A DNA stretch of 64,000 nucleotides. It comes from Rubrimonas sp036788415 (GTDB lineage Bacteria > Pseudomonadota > Alphaproteobacteria > Rhodobacterales > Rhodobacteraceae). A program made the translations under genes and the position numbers. The notes beneath the pieces are model-generated. The model made no database searches, was not told the origin of the DNA, and saw only the letters and a program-made list of their open reading frames with translations. Positions within the stretch are counted from its first letter, which is position 1, and each line of letters opens with the position of its first letter. Below are positions 1-7,710 of this stretch, one piece after another. Location: NCBI RefSeq assembly GCF_036788415.1, contig NZ_DAIQNN010000007.1, forward strand, positions 1 through 64,000. Direction: 5' to 3'.

Positions 1-5
1 CGGGC

Positions 6-34
6 TTTTCAGAGATGCGGCGCTTGGCTATGCC
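6..34 (+). promoter_or_regulatory. possible sigma-70 promoter of tgt
   Basis: A -35-like TTTTCA (6-11) and a -10-like TATGCC (29-34) are separated by exactly 17 bases and lie just upstream of the tgt ribosome-binding site. The hexamers are only partly conserved, and transcription could also enter from upstream of the window. Confidence 0.3.
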
Positions 35-57
35 CCGCGCAACGGGGGAGGGCGTCG

Positions 58-1185
58 ATGTCGCGCGTCGCATTCGAGATCGAGGGACGGGACGGGCGCG
101 CCCGGACCGGAAAGCTGATCCTGCCGCGCGGCGAGATCCGCACGCCCGCCTTCATGCCCGTGGGGACGGCGGCCACCGTCAAGGCCATGCTTCCCGACAG
201 CGTGCGCGCCACGGGCGCCGACATCCTGCTCGGCAACACCTATCACCTGATGCTGCGCCCCGGCGCGGAGCGCATGGCGCGGCTCGGCGGCCTGCACCGC
301 TTCATGAACTGGGAGCGCCCGATCCTCACCGATTCGGGCGGTTTTCAGGTGATGAGCCTCGCCGAATTGCGCAAGCTGACCGAAGAGGGCGTGCGCTTCC
401 GCTCACATGTCGACGGGTCCGAGCACATGCTCACGCCCGAGCGCTGCATGGAGATCCAGCGCCTGCTCGGCTCCGACATCGCGATGTGCTTCGACGAATG
501 TCCCGCCTTGCCGGCCGAGCGCGGCGCGATCGCCGCGAGCATGGCGCTGTCGATGCGCTGGGCGCGGCGCTCCCGCGACGCTTTCGGCGACCGGGCGGGC
601 CACGCGCTGTTCGGGATCCAGCAGGGCGGGCTCGAGCCGGACCTGCGGGCCGAAAGCGCCGAGGCGCTTACGCGGATCGGCTTCGACGGCTACGCCATCG
701 GCGGGCTCGCAGTGGGCGAGGGGCAGGAGGCCATGTTCGGCGTGCTCGACTACGCACCCGGACAGCTCCCCGACGACCGCCCGCGCTATCTGATGGGCGT
801 CGGCAAGCCCGACGACATCGTGGGCGCCGTGCAGCGCGGCGTGGACATGTTCGACTGCGTTTTGCCGACCCGCTCGGGGCGCACCGGTCAGGCGCTGACC
901 CGCTTCGGCTCCGTCAACCTGCGCAACGCCCGCCACGCCGAGGACCCGCGCCCGCTCGACCCCGACTGCGCCTGCCCCTGCTGCCGCAGCTACAGCCGCG
1001 CCTATCTGCACCATGTGGTCAAGACGGGCGAGATCATCGCCTCGATGCTGCTGACATGGCACAATCTCCACTATTATCAGGAGCTGATGCAGGGGCTGCG
1101 CGCCGCGGTCGCGCAAGGCGCGCTCGACGCCTTCGCAGCGGCCTTCCATGCCCGCCGCGCCGAAGGCGACGTCGCCCCTCTGTAG
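58..1185 (+). CDS. tgt: queuine tRNA-guanine transglycosylase
   Basis: Cytosolic enzyme that swaps guanine-34 of GUN-anticodon tRNAs for the queuosine precursor preQ1. The 375-residue length is normal for bacterial Tgt. Catalytic Asp92 lies in TDSGGF and the nucleophile Asp266 in MFDCVLPTR. The zinc site is complete: Cys304, Cys306, Cys309 and His335, with the same spacing as in the Zymomonas enzyme. A GGGGGAGG ribosome-binding site precedes the ATG. It converges on the metallophosphoesterase gene, with a repeat element covering the junction. Confidence 0.97.
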   Translation: MSRVAFEIEGRDGRARTGKLILPRGEIRTPAFMPVGTAATVKAMLPDSVRATGADILLGNTYHLMLRPGAERMARLGGLHRFMNWERPILTDSGGFQVMSLAELRKLTEEGVRFRSHVDGSEHMLTPERCMEIQRLLGSDIAMCFDECPALPAERGAIAASMALSMRWARRSRDAFGDRAGHALFGIQQGGLEPDLRAESAEALTRIGFDGYAIGGLAVGEGQEAMFGVLDYAPGQLPDDRPRYLMGVGKPDDIVGAVQRGVDMFDCVLPTRSGRTGQALTRFGSVNLRNARHAEDPRPLDPDCACPCCRSYSRAYLHHVVKTGEIIASMLLTWHNLHYYQELMQGLRAAVAQGALDAFAAAFHARRAEGDVAPL

Positions 1186-1190
1186 AACGG

Positions 1191-1293
1191 AGATCGACCA
1201 GCAGGACGCAAGTCCCGGGTGTGGGCCGTGGTCTTCGAAGGGAAAAAGTTGGTTAGTCGAGCCCCTCGGGTCGGCTTGCGCTCTCGACCGGCG
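1191..1293. repeat. imperfect dispersed repeat, copy A, at a convergent junction
   Basis: This 103-base stretch resembles 39767-39870 along its whole length, with a few single-base gaps. The best-conserved parts are AGATCGACC at the left edge and, on the right, CCCCTC-GGTCGGCT-GCGCTCT followed by CCGGCG. It covers the tgt/metallophosphoesterase junction and encodes the last residues of the metallophosphoesterase. The hairpin seen in copy B is largely lost here. It is probably a degenerate bidirectional terminator or repeat-family member. Confidence 0.55.
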
Positions 1294-2149
1294 TCAGCTC
1301 CAGCACGACGATCTCGGGCGGCGCCCCGAGGCGCAGAGGCGGTCCGGAGGTTCCCAGCCCGGTGGTGACGTAGAGGCGGGCGTCGCCCCGCCGGAACCAG
1401 CCGCGCACGTAGCGCCGCCCCATCGCCGGAAGCCGCGTCGCGCCGATCGGCCAGGGCGCGATCTGTCCGCCATGGGTGTGGCCCGACAGGGTTAGCGCCG
1501 GCGGCGGGGTCAGCGCGTCCCAGACGTCCGGCGCATGGCTGAGGACGACGCAAGGGGCCCGCGCATGGTCCGACACCCGCGCCCAGCCGGTCGGGCGGTC
1601 AGACGAGGCGTCGTCGAGGCCGATCACCGCCAAACGCGCGCCGGTTCCGGGATGGATCGCCTCGGCGGCCTCGCCGATCAGCACGCGCACCCCCGCGCGC
1701 TCGAGCGCCTGCGCGCAGGCCTCGCCCGACCAGCCCCAGTCGTGATTGCCGAGCACCGCATAGGCGCCCATGGGGGCCGTCAGGCGGCCCATCTCGGCGG
1801 CGATGGCGTCCATCGGAACGAGGCTGCGTCGGTAGAGCCGGTCGACCGACGGCGCGCGCGCGAGCAGTCGTCCCATCCCCTTGGTCGGCGCGTTGTAATA
1901 GTCGCCAAGCCACAGGACGATGTCGGGTCGCTCCGCCTGCGCGGCGGCGAAGGCCGCGCGCAGGCGGCGGGGCGGCCAGTGGTGGCGGTAGGGTTGCAGG
2001 TCGCCGATGGCGACGGCGCGCACCGGGTGGGAGAGGCCGGGCAGGGGGACTTCGAACCGGCGCACATGCAAACGCCGCGGCTCGATCCATGCGGACCACA
2101 GCGCCAGCAGAGCAGCGAGCGCGAGCGCCGCGCCCGCCCACAAGCTCAA
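1253..2149 (-). CDS. membrane-anchored calcineurin-like metallophosphoesterase
   Basis: A predicted 298-residue phosphoesterase with one N-terminal membrane segment (about residues 3-20). Recognisable metal-site motifs are GDYYN, GNHDW, LSHAPD and SGHTHGGQ, which match the YkuE/YaeI-type subfamily; the substrate is unknown. The first motif is odd: the usual D-x-H reads GDLQ (Asp50, Gln52), so one metal ligand appears replaced. I chose the TTG at 2149 because it overlaps the yebC stop (TTGA) and gives the expected hydrophobic start; the frame stays open further upstream only as antisense of yebC. It is probably translated by coupling to yebC. The C-terminus lies within repeat copy A. Confidence 0.8.
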   Translation of the reverse strand: MSLWAGAALALAALLALWSAWIEPRRLHVRRFEVPLPGLSHPVRAVAIGDLQPYRHHWPPRRLRAAFAAAQAERPDIVLWLGDYYNAPTKGMGRLLARAPSVDRLYRRSLVPMDAIAAEMGRLTAPMGAYAVLGNHDWGWSGEACAQALERAGVRVLIGEAAEAIHPGTGARLAVIGLDDASSDRPTGWARVSDHARAPCVVLSHAPDVWDALTPPPALTLSGHTHGGQIAPWPIGATRLPAMGRRYVRGWFRRGDARLYVTTGLGTSGPPLRLGAPPEIVVLELTPVESASRPEGLD

Positions 2150-2892
2150 CTGGCGAGCTTCCGCATCACCTCGTCGGAGACCTCGACATTGGCGGTGACG
2201 GTCTGGACGTCGTCGTCGTCCTCGAGCGCCTCGATCAGCTTCATCACGGTGCGCGCGGCGTCCTCGTCCACCGGCGCGGTGGTCTGGGGCTTCCAGACCA
2301 GCTTGACCGTCTCGGCCTCGCCGAGCGCGGCTTCGAGCGCGCCCGACACCTCGGCGAGATCCTCCGCGGCGCAATAGACCCAGTGGCCTTCCTCGTCGCT
2401 CTCGACATCCTCGGCGCCGGCCTCGATGGCGGCCTCCATCACCTTGTCCATGTCGCCGACTTTCGGCCCGTAGGCGATCTCGCCCTTGCGGTCGAACATG
2501 AACGACACCGAGCCCGTCTCGCCGAGATTGCCGCCGTTCTTGGAGAAGGTGGTGCGGACGTTGGAGGCGGTGCGGTTGCGGTTGTCGGTCAGCGCCTCGA
2601 CGATGATCGCCACGCCGTTCGGGCCGTAGCCCTCGTAGCGGATGTTCTCGTAGGCCTCGGCGTCGCCCATCTGGCTCTTCTTGATGGCGCGCTCGATGTT
2701 CTCCTTGGGCATCGAGTTGACGCGGGCCTCGCGCACGGCGAGCCGCAGCCGCGGGTTCTTGTCGGGATCGGGGTCGCCCATCTTGGCGGCGACCGTGATC
2801 TCCTTGGAGAGCTTCGAGAACAGCTTCGCGCGGACGGCGTCCTGCCGCCCCTTGCGATGCTGGATGTTGGCCCATTTGGAATGGCCGGCCAT
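2146..2892 (-). CDS. yebC: YebC/PmpR family DNA-binding regulator (YebC/TACO1 family)
   Basis: At 248 residues this is a full-length YebC. The family start MAGHSKWANIQHRKGRQD and the central YEGYGPNGVAIIVE segment are both present. Family members have been described as transcription regulators near crossover-junction genes and, more recently, as factors that relieve ribosome stalling (mitochondrial TACO1). Here it is not beside ruvABC but leads a two-gene leftward unit with the metallophosphoesterase. Confidence 0.96.
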   Translation of the reverse strand: MAGHSKWANIQHRKGRQDAVRAKLFSKLSKEITVAAKMGDPDPDKNPRLRLAVREARVNSMPKENIERAIKKSQMGDAEAYENIRYEGYGPNGVAIIVEALTDNRNRTASNVRTTFSKNGGNLGETGSVSFMFDRKGEIAYGPKVGDMDKVMEAAIEAGAEDVESDEEGHWVYCAAEDLAEVSGALEAALGEAETVKLVWKPQTTAPVDEDAARTVMKLIEALEDDDDVQTVTANVEVSDEVMRKLAS

Positions 2893-2984
2893 GACGCGCC
2901 CCCCTCTCGTGCTCTCGCTCGGTCTGGCGCGGGTTATAGGCGCGCCCGGCGCGCCGCTTCAAGCGCCGCCGCTCGGCCCGCCCA

Positions 2985-3326
2985 TCAGCCAGCCGCCGCC
3001 CGCAGCCACAGGATCGCGACCACGCCCGCGCTGCAGAGCGCGAGCGCCCCCATCGCCAGCTTCGTCTTGCGCGCGAGATCGCGCAGCAGCGGGTCGGCGG
3101 CGGGGCCGGGCGGCAGCGGGCCGAAGATCAGCGGACGGGCGAGGCGGCGGCGCGCGCGATCGTCCGCCCCGCCGAGGCGGAACCGCGAGCCCTGCGCGCT
3201 CAGTTCGGCGTACCAATCGGGGTGCATCGCGCGCACATGCTCGCGCGCGGCGGCGATCAGCGCCTTGCCGATCAGAGCGGCGACCAGCGCCATCGTCATC
3301 AGCGCGAGCGGGGCGAAGTCGGTCAT
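2985..3326 (-). CDS. small two-segment membrane protein at the end of the cox operon
   Basis: A 113-residue protein with a hydrophobic N-terminus (about residues 5-25), a charged middle containing PDWYAEL and FRLGGADDRARRRL, and a second membrane segment near residues 92-110. The ATG at 3326 overlaps the surf1 stop (ATGA) and follows a GGAGGG site. No known family was recognised. The coupling to surf1 suggests, but does not prove, a membrane role connected with oxidase assembly. Confidence 0.75.
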   Translation of the reverse strand: MTDFAPLALMTMALVAALIGKALIAAAREHVRAMHPDWYAELSAQGSRFRLGGADDRARRRLARPLIFGPLPPGPAADPLLRDLARKTKLAMGALALCSAGVVAILWLRAAAG

Positions 3327-4135
3327 CGGCGAAACCCTCCAGTTGGGACCGCGCGCCCATCGCCTGCGCCGGCGCGGCGGCGCAGGCGCGCCTCGCGCCG
3401 GATCAGCGCGCCGCCCATCGCCAGCCACACCGCCGCCAGCCCGCCCCAGGTGATCGCGTATTCCAGATGGTCGTTAGGCAGCTCTACCGTCACGGGAATC
3501 GGAATAGGCCAGCCCTCCACCGCCGTCGAGGTCTCGGCGACCAGCAGCGCCGGCGCCGCGCCCCAGAGCGGCGCCAGCGCGCGCATGTCGCGGCTGAGCC
3601 AGACATTGTCGGCGCGGCCCGCCGCGGGGTCGGAGAAGCTGTCGGCCTCCTGCGGCCAGCGCAGCGCCGCCACCAGGGTCAGCGCGCCCTCGGGCGTGGG
3701 GGAGGGGCGGGCGGCGGCCCCGCCCTCGTTCTTGAGGGCAAGCGGAACATAGCCGCGATCGACGAGAACCAGCCGCCCGTCGTCGAGTTCGAAAGGCTGG
3801 ATCACGCGATAGCCCGGCCCGTGGGGGCGCTGCGTGGTCAGATAGGCGGCGTCGGCGAAGCCGTGCGCGCCGGTCGCCCCGGTGAAGCGGCCCGTCACGG
3901 CGACGCGGCGGAATTCGTGCGCGCTCTGGTCGAGCCGGTCGGGCAGGGCCATCGGGGCCTCGGCCAGCCGGGTCTCCAGCGTGGCGATCAGCGCCTCCTT
4001 CCAGTCGAGACGGCGGATCTGCCACGTCATCAGGGCAAGCAGGATCGCGGCGCCCCCGAGCGTGAGGGCCACGGCCCCGAAAAGCCGAAGCGGCGCGCCG
4101 GGGCGCGCCGCCTTGCGGTCGGTCGAGGCGGACAT
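3323..4135 (-). CDS. surf1: SURF1 family cytochrome oxidase biogenesis protein
   Basis: Inner-membrane assembly factor; in alphaproteobacteria SURF1 proteins bind heme a and help deliver it to subunit I of the aa3 oxidase. The 270-residue protein has the family layout: a membrane helix at about residues 17-37, a periplasmic domain, and a C-terminal helix starting near YAITWGGL. The start at 4135 (MSASTDRK) is preferred over an upstream ATG that would extend into coxC. It lies directly downstream of coxC in the same operon and overlaps the next small gene by four bases. Confidence 0.92.
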   Translation of the reverse strand: MSASTDRKAARPGAPLRLFGAVALTLGGAAILLALMTWQIRRLDWKEALIATLETRLAEAPMALPDRLDQSAHEFRRVAVTGRFTGATGAHGFADAAYLTTQRPHGPGYRVIQPFELDDGRLVLVDRGYVPLALKNEGGAAARPSPTPEGALTLVAALRWPQEADSFSDPAAGRADNVWLSRDMRALAPLWGAAPALLVAETSTAVEGWPIPIPVTVELPNDHLEYAITWGGLAAVWLAMGGALIRREARLRRRAGAGDGRAVPTGGFRR

Positions 4136-4142
4136 GAGCGGC

Positions 4143-4919
4143 TCAGCGCGCCCAGATGTAGATGCCGGCGAACAGGAACAGCCACACGACGTCGACGAAA
4201 TGCCAGTACCAGGCTGCGGCCTCGAAGCCGACATGCTTGTCCGGCGTGAAATGCCCGCGCAGCGCGCGCGACAGGCAGACGGCGAGGAAGATCGTCCCGA
4301 TCAGCACATGCGCGCCGTGGAAGCCGGTCGCCATGAAGAAGTTGGCGCCGTAGATGTTGCCCGAGAAGCCGAAATGCGCGTGGGAGTACTCATAGATCTG
4401 GAAGATCGTGAACAACGCCCCGAGGCCCACCGTCAGCAGCAGCCCGTTGACCAGCCCCTTGCGGTCGTTCTCGAGCAGCGCGTGATGCGCCCAGGTGACG
4501 GCGGCGCCCGAGGTCAGCAGGATCAGCGTGTTGATCAGCGGCAGGTGCCAGGGGTCGAAGGTCTCGATGCCTTCGGGCGGCCAGACGCCCCCCGCCGGAT
4601 AGATCGCGTGCTTGAAGAAGCTCCAGAACCACGCCGCGAAGAACATCACCTCCGAGGCGATGAACAGCAGCATCCCGTAGCGCAGGCCGATCTGCACGAC
4701 CGGGGTATGGTCGCCGACCTTGCTCTCGCGCACGACGTCGGTCCACCAGTTGAACATGGTGTAGAGGACGCCGAGCAGACCCGCGACGAAGAGCAGGATG
4801 CTGGAGCCGTGGAAGGCGAACACCGCGCCGAGCAGCATCGCGAAGGCCGACACGGCGCCGATCACCGGCCACGGGCTCGGCGGCAGGATGTGGTAGTCGT
4901 GGTTCTTCGCTTGGGCCAT
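4143..4919 (-). CDS. coxC: cytochrome c oxidase subunit III
   Basis: Core subunit of the aa3-type terminal oxidase in the cytoplasmic membrane. The 258-residue protein starts MAQAKNHDYHILPPSPWP and carries the conserved SEVMFFAAWFWSFFKHA and FHGAHVLIGTIFL segments of subunit III, with about seven hydrophobic helices. A GAGGAG site precedes the ATG at 4919. It follows ctaG in the canonical alphaproteobacterial order. The catalytic subunit I gene (ctaD) is not in this window; in Paracoccus it is also unlinked. Confidence 0.96.
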   Translation of the reverse strand: MAQAKNHDYHILPPSPWPVIGAVSAFAMLLGAVFAFHGSSILLFVAGLLGVLYTMFNWWTDVVRESKVGDHTPVVQIGLRYGMLLFIASEVMFFAAWFWSFFKHAIYPAGGVWPPEGIETFDPWHLPLINTLILLTSGAAVTWAHHALLENDRKGLVNGLLLTVGLGALFTIFQIYEYSHAHFGFSGNIYGANFFMATGFHGAHVLIGTIFLAVCLSRALRGHFTPDKHVGFEAAAWYWHFVDVVWLFLFAGIYIWAR

Positions 4920-4939
4920 CGGAGCGCTCCTCGGCGGGC

Positions 4940-5515
4940 TCAGTTTCGGACGGTCCCGGGCGCGGCGGCGTCGGCCATCGCGCGGGACTCGTCGGTCTCG
5001 TAGAAGGTGTAGGACAGTGTGATGACCGGCACGCGCCCCGCCTCGCGGTCCTCGACGATGGCGGGATCGACGAAGAAGCTCACCGGCATCTGCACGGTCT
5101 CGCCGGGCTGGAGCGTCTGCTCGACGAAGCAGAAGCACGCGATCTTCGAGAAATAGGCCCCGGTCGAATAGGGCGCGACATTGTAGGAGGCGGTGCCGGT
5201 GATCGCCCGGTCGGTGGGGTTGTGGGCCTCGTAGAAGGCGAGGCCGGTCTCGCCGAGCCGCACGGTCATCTCGCGCTGGACGGGGCGGAACTCCCACGGC
5301 ATGCGCAGGGTAGAGGCGTCGAAGCGGACCTTGACGGTGCGGTCGAGGATCACGTCCGGGGCCGCCTCGGCCTGCGCGGTGGTTCCGGCGAAGCCCGTGA
5401 CGCGGCAGAACCAGTCGTAGAAGGGCACGGCGGCGTAGGCCATGCCCAGCATGAAGCAGGCGACGCCCGCCAGCGCGCCGAAGGTCCGCAGATTGGCCTT
5501 GCGCGGGTCGATCAT
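4940..5515 (-). CDS. ctaG: cytochrome c oxidase assembly protein CtaG/Cox11
   Basis: Copper chaperone that builds the CuB centre of subunit I. The 191-residue protein has one N-terminal membrane anchor (about residues 12-30) and a periplasmic domain. The copper-binding CFCF motif (Cys127 and Cys129) is intact, and an additional Cys37 follows the membrane helix, as in family members. It lies between the CoxF-like gene and coxC. Confidence 0.96.
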   Translation of the reverse strand: MIDPRKANLRTFGALAGVACFMLGMAYAAVPFYDWFCRVTGFAGTTAQAEAAPDVILDRTVKVRFDASTLRMPWEFRPVQREMTVRLGETGLAFYEAHNPTDRAITGTASYNVAPYSTGAYFSKIACFCFVEQTLQPGETVQMPVSFFVDPAIVEDREAGRVPVITLSYTFYETDESRAMADAAAPGTVRN

Positions 5516-5516
5516 C

Positions 5517-5660
5517 TCAGCCCCACGGATTGCCGGCGTTTCCGCCGAGCTTGACGATGGTCACCGCGAAAACCAGCGCGACGAAGCCCGCCAGAACCGC
5601 CAGCACGGCGAGGTTGCGGCCCCGGCGGCGGGCGTGAAGCTCGTGCTCGCGATGGATCAT
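5517..5660 (-). CDS. small CoxF-like membrane protein
   Basis: A 47-residue protein consisting of a basic start (MIHREHELHARRRGRN), one membrane helix and a short tail ending in GNPWG. It occupies the position of the short gene found between ctaB and ctaG in many Rhodobacterales cox operons. The assignment rests on position, size and the tail, since there is too little sequence for a firm family call. An AAAGGA site precedes the ATG, and its stop is one base from the ctaG start. Confidence 0.75.
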   Translation of the reverse strand: MIHREHELHARRRGRNLAVLAVLAGFVALVFAVTIVKLGGNAGNPWG

Positions 5661-5676
5661 CAGGGCGTCCTTTCGC

Positions 5677-6645
5677 TCAGAGCGGCACGGGCCAGAAGCC
5701 CGGCGCGCCGAGGGCGGCGTCGAGCGCCACGGCGCCGAACAGGATGAAGAGATGCAGGATCGAGACGGCGAACAGCTTCTTCTCCGCCGCATTGCGGTCG
5801 GCGGCGGCGCTCTCCGCGTCGCGTCGCGCCACGATCCATGCGCGATGCAGGAAGGCCGCGTTGACGCCGACAGCGGCGATCAGCGTCGCAGGCCCGCCGA
5901 CGGAGGTGAAGGCGAGGGCGACCGACGCCGCCGTAAGCGCGACCGTGTAGCCGAGGATCTGGCGCCGCGTGGTCGCGTCGCCGCGCGCGACCGGCATCAT
6001 CGGCACGTTGGCGGCGCGGTAGTCGGCATGGGTGAAGAGCGCGAGCGCCCAGAAATGCGGCGGGGTCCACAGGAAGATCACGAGGAACATGATCAGCGGT
6101 TCGACCGCGACGCCCCCCGTCGCCGCCATCCAGCCGATCACCGGCGGAAAGGCGCCCGCCGCGCCGCCGATCACGATGTTCTGCGGCGTCGAGCGCTTGA
6201 GCCACATCGTGTAGACGACGGCGTAGAAGAAGATCGTGAACGCCAGCAGGGCGGCGGATTGCGGATTGGCGAAGATCGCGAGCATCGCAACCGACAGGAT
6301 CGACAGCCCCATCCCGAAGCCGAGCGCCTCTTCCGCCGAGACGCGCCCGGCGGGCACGGGGCGGTTGGCGGTGCGCTTCATGCGCGTGTCGATGTCGGCG
6401 TCCCACCACTGGTTGAGCGCGCCCGACGCGCCCGCGCCCACCGCGATGCACAGCACGCAGGCGAGCGCCACGACCGGATGCACCGCGACCGGCGCCGCGA
6501 TCAGCCCGACGGTCGCTGTGAAGATCACCAGCGACATCACGCGCGGCTTCAGCAGCGCCCACCAGTCGCGCAGGTTGGCTTCCTCGGCGGCGAGCGGCGC
6601 CGCGGGCGCGGCGGCGGCGAGAACGGCGGGGCGATACAGCTTCAC
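5677..6645 (-). CDS. ctaB: protoheme IX farnesyltransferase (heme O synthase)
   Basis: Integral membrane UbiA-family prenyltransferase that farnesylates heme b to heme o on the way to heme a. The 322-residue protein has the prenyl-diphosphate-binding segment NQWWDADIDTRMKRTANRP and about nine hydrophobic helices. The only start that fits the family N-terminus is the GTG at 6645, five bases after the coxB stop, so it is probably co-translated with coxB. Confidence 0.96.
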   Translation of the reverse strand: MKLYRPAVLAAAAPAAPLAAEEANLRDWWALLKPRVMSLVIFTATVGLIAAPVAVHPVVALACVLCIAVGAGASGALNQWWDADIDTRMKRTANRPVPAGRVSAEEALGFGMGLSILSVAMLAIFANPQSAALLAFTIFFYAVVYTMWLKRSTPQNIVIGGAAGAFPPVIGWMAATGGVAVEPLIMFLVIFLWTPPHFWALALFTHADYRAANVPMMPVARGDATTRRQILGYTVALTAASVALAFTSVGGPATLIAAVGVNAAFLHRAWIVARRDAESAAADRNAAEKKLFAVSILHLFILFGAVALDAALGAPGFWPVPL

Positions 6646-6650
6646 GCGCC

Positions 6651-7556
6651 TCACTCCGCCTGCGCCAGAACGGCGGAGCCGTAGGCGCGGCCCGCGATCG
6701 TCACCGTCTGCGGCGGCAGACCGGCGTCGGCGCGCTGGTCGTTGACCCAGGCGGCATAGTCCTCGGCGCTGACGACATGCACCTCGATCGGCATGTAGGC
6801 GTGCTTGACGCCGCACAGCTCCGAGCACTGGCCGTAATAGACGCCCGTCTCCTCGGCCTTGAACCACAGCTCGTTGAGCCGGCCGGGGATCGAGTCGATC
6901 TTCACGCCGAAGCTCGGCACGGTCCAGGCGTGGATCACGTCGTTGGCGGTGGTCTGAACCTTCACGACTGCGTTGACCGGCACCATCACGGCGGCGTCCG
7001 TTTTCAGCAGCCAGTTCTCGCGGGTGACGCCGTATTCCTCGGCGTCGGCGCGCCCGTCCTCCGACGCCATCACGTCGTCCCAGGTCGCGTAGTCGCCCGC
7101 GACCATCAGCGAGGAGAAGTCGATTTCGTGGTCGGGATATTCGTAGCTCCAGTACCACTGATTGCCGACGGCCTTGATGGTGACGTCCGCCTCGGGAATG
7201 GTGAGCTGCTTGTAGAGCAGGTTCAGCGAGGGGAAGGCGATGGCGACGAGGATCATCACCGGCACCGCGGTCCAGATCACCTCGACGGTCGCGTTGTGGG
7301 TGAAACGCTGCGGCGTCGGGTTGCGGCGCGCGTCGAACTTCCACACCACATAGAGCAGGAGCCCGGTGACCAGCAGAACAATGGCGGTGATGATGACCAG
7401 CAGCAGCCCGTCCATCGATTGCAGGTCGCGCGCAAGTTCGGTCGCGGCGGGCTGGAAGCCGGTCTGGCCCGGCTCGGGCCGTCCGATCTCCTGCGCCTGC
7501 GCGCCGACGCCGATGATCGCCGCGAGAAGGGCCGCGCCGCCTGTCCTGGTCCGCAT
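6651..7556 (-). CDS. coxB: cytochrome c oxidase subunit II
   Basis: Subunit that receives electrons from cytochrome c. The 301-residue protein has a signal peptide, two membrane helices (about residues 50-72 and 93-115) and a periplasmic cupredoxin domain. All CuA ligands are visible: His209, Cys244, Glu246, Cys248, His252 and Met255, within GQCSELCGVKHAYMP. The aromatic electron-entry patch QWYWSYEY is also present. It is the first gene of the leftward oxidase operon and diverges from tldD. Confidence 0.97.
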   Translation of the reverse strand: MRTRTGGAALLAAIIGVGAQAQEIGRPEPGQTGFQPAATELARDLQSMDGLLLVIITAIVLLVTGLLLYVVWKFDARRNPTPQRFTHNATVEVIWTAVPVMILVAIAFPSLNLLYKQLTIPEADVTIKAVGNQWYWSYEYPDHEIDFSSLMVAGDYATWDDVMASEDGRADAEEYGVTRENWLLKTDAAVMVPVNAVVKVQTTANDVIHAWTVPSFGVKIDSIPGRLNELWFKAEETGVYYGQCSELCGVKHAYMPIEVHVVSAEDYAAWVNDQRADAGLPPQTVTIAGRAYGSAVLAQAE

Positions 7557-7710
7557 GATCGTCGCCTCACCTGGGAATCGGCCGCTGTCGCGAAACCGAC
7601 TTTCGTCCTATGTGATAGCGTGAAGACCATGAAAGCGGCCCGCCCGCCAAGCTGCGGCGCCGCGGCAAACCGCCGCGAGCCCTTGTGAAATGCCTTCGGA
7701 GACAGCCTGA

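Noticed and set aside
2150..2962. Upstream extension of the metallophosphoesterase frame giving a 569-residue protein
   Set aside because: The extension runs through yebC in another frame on the same strand and has only arginine-rich, non-conserved sequence; the TTG at 2149 fits the family.
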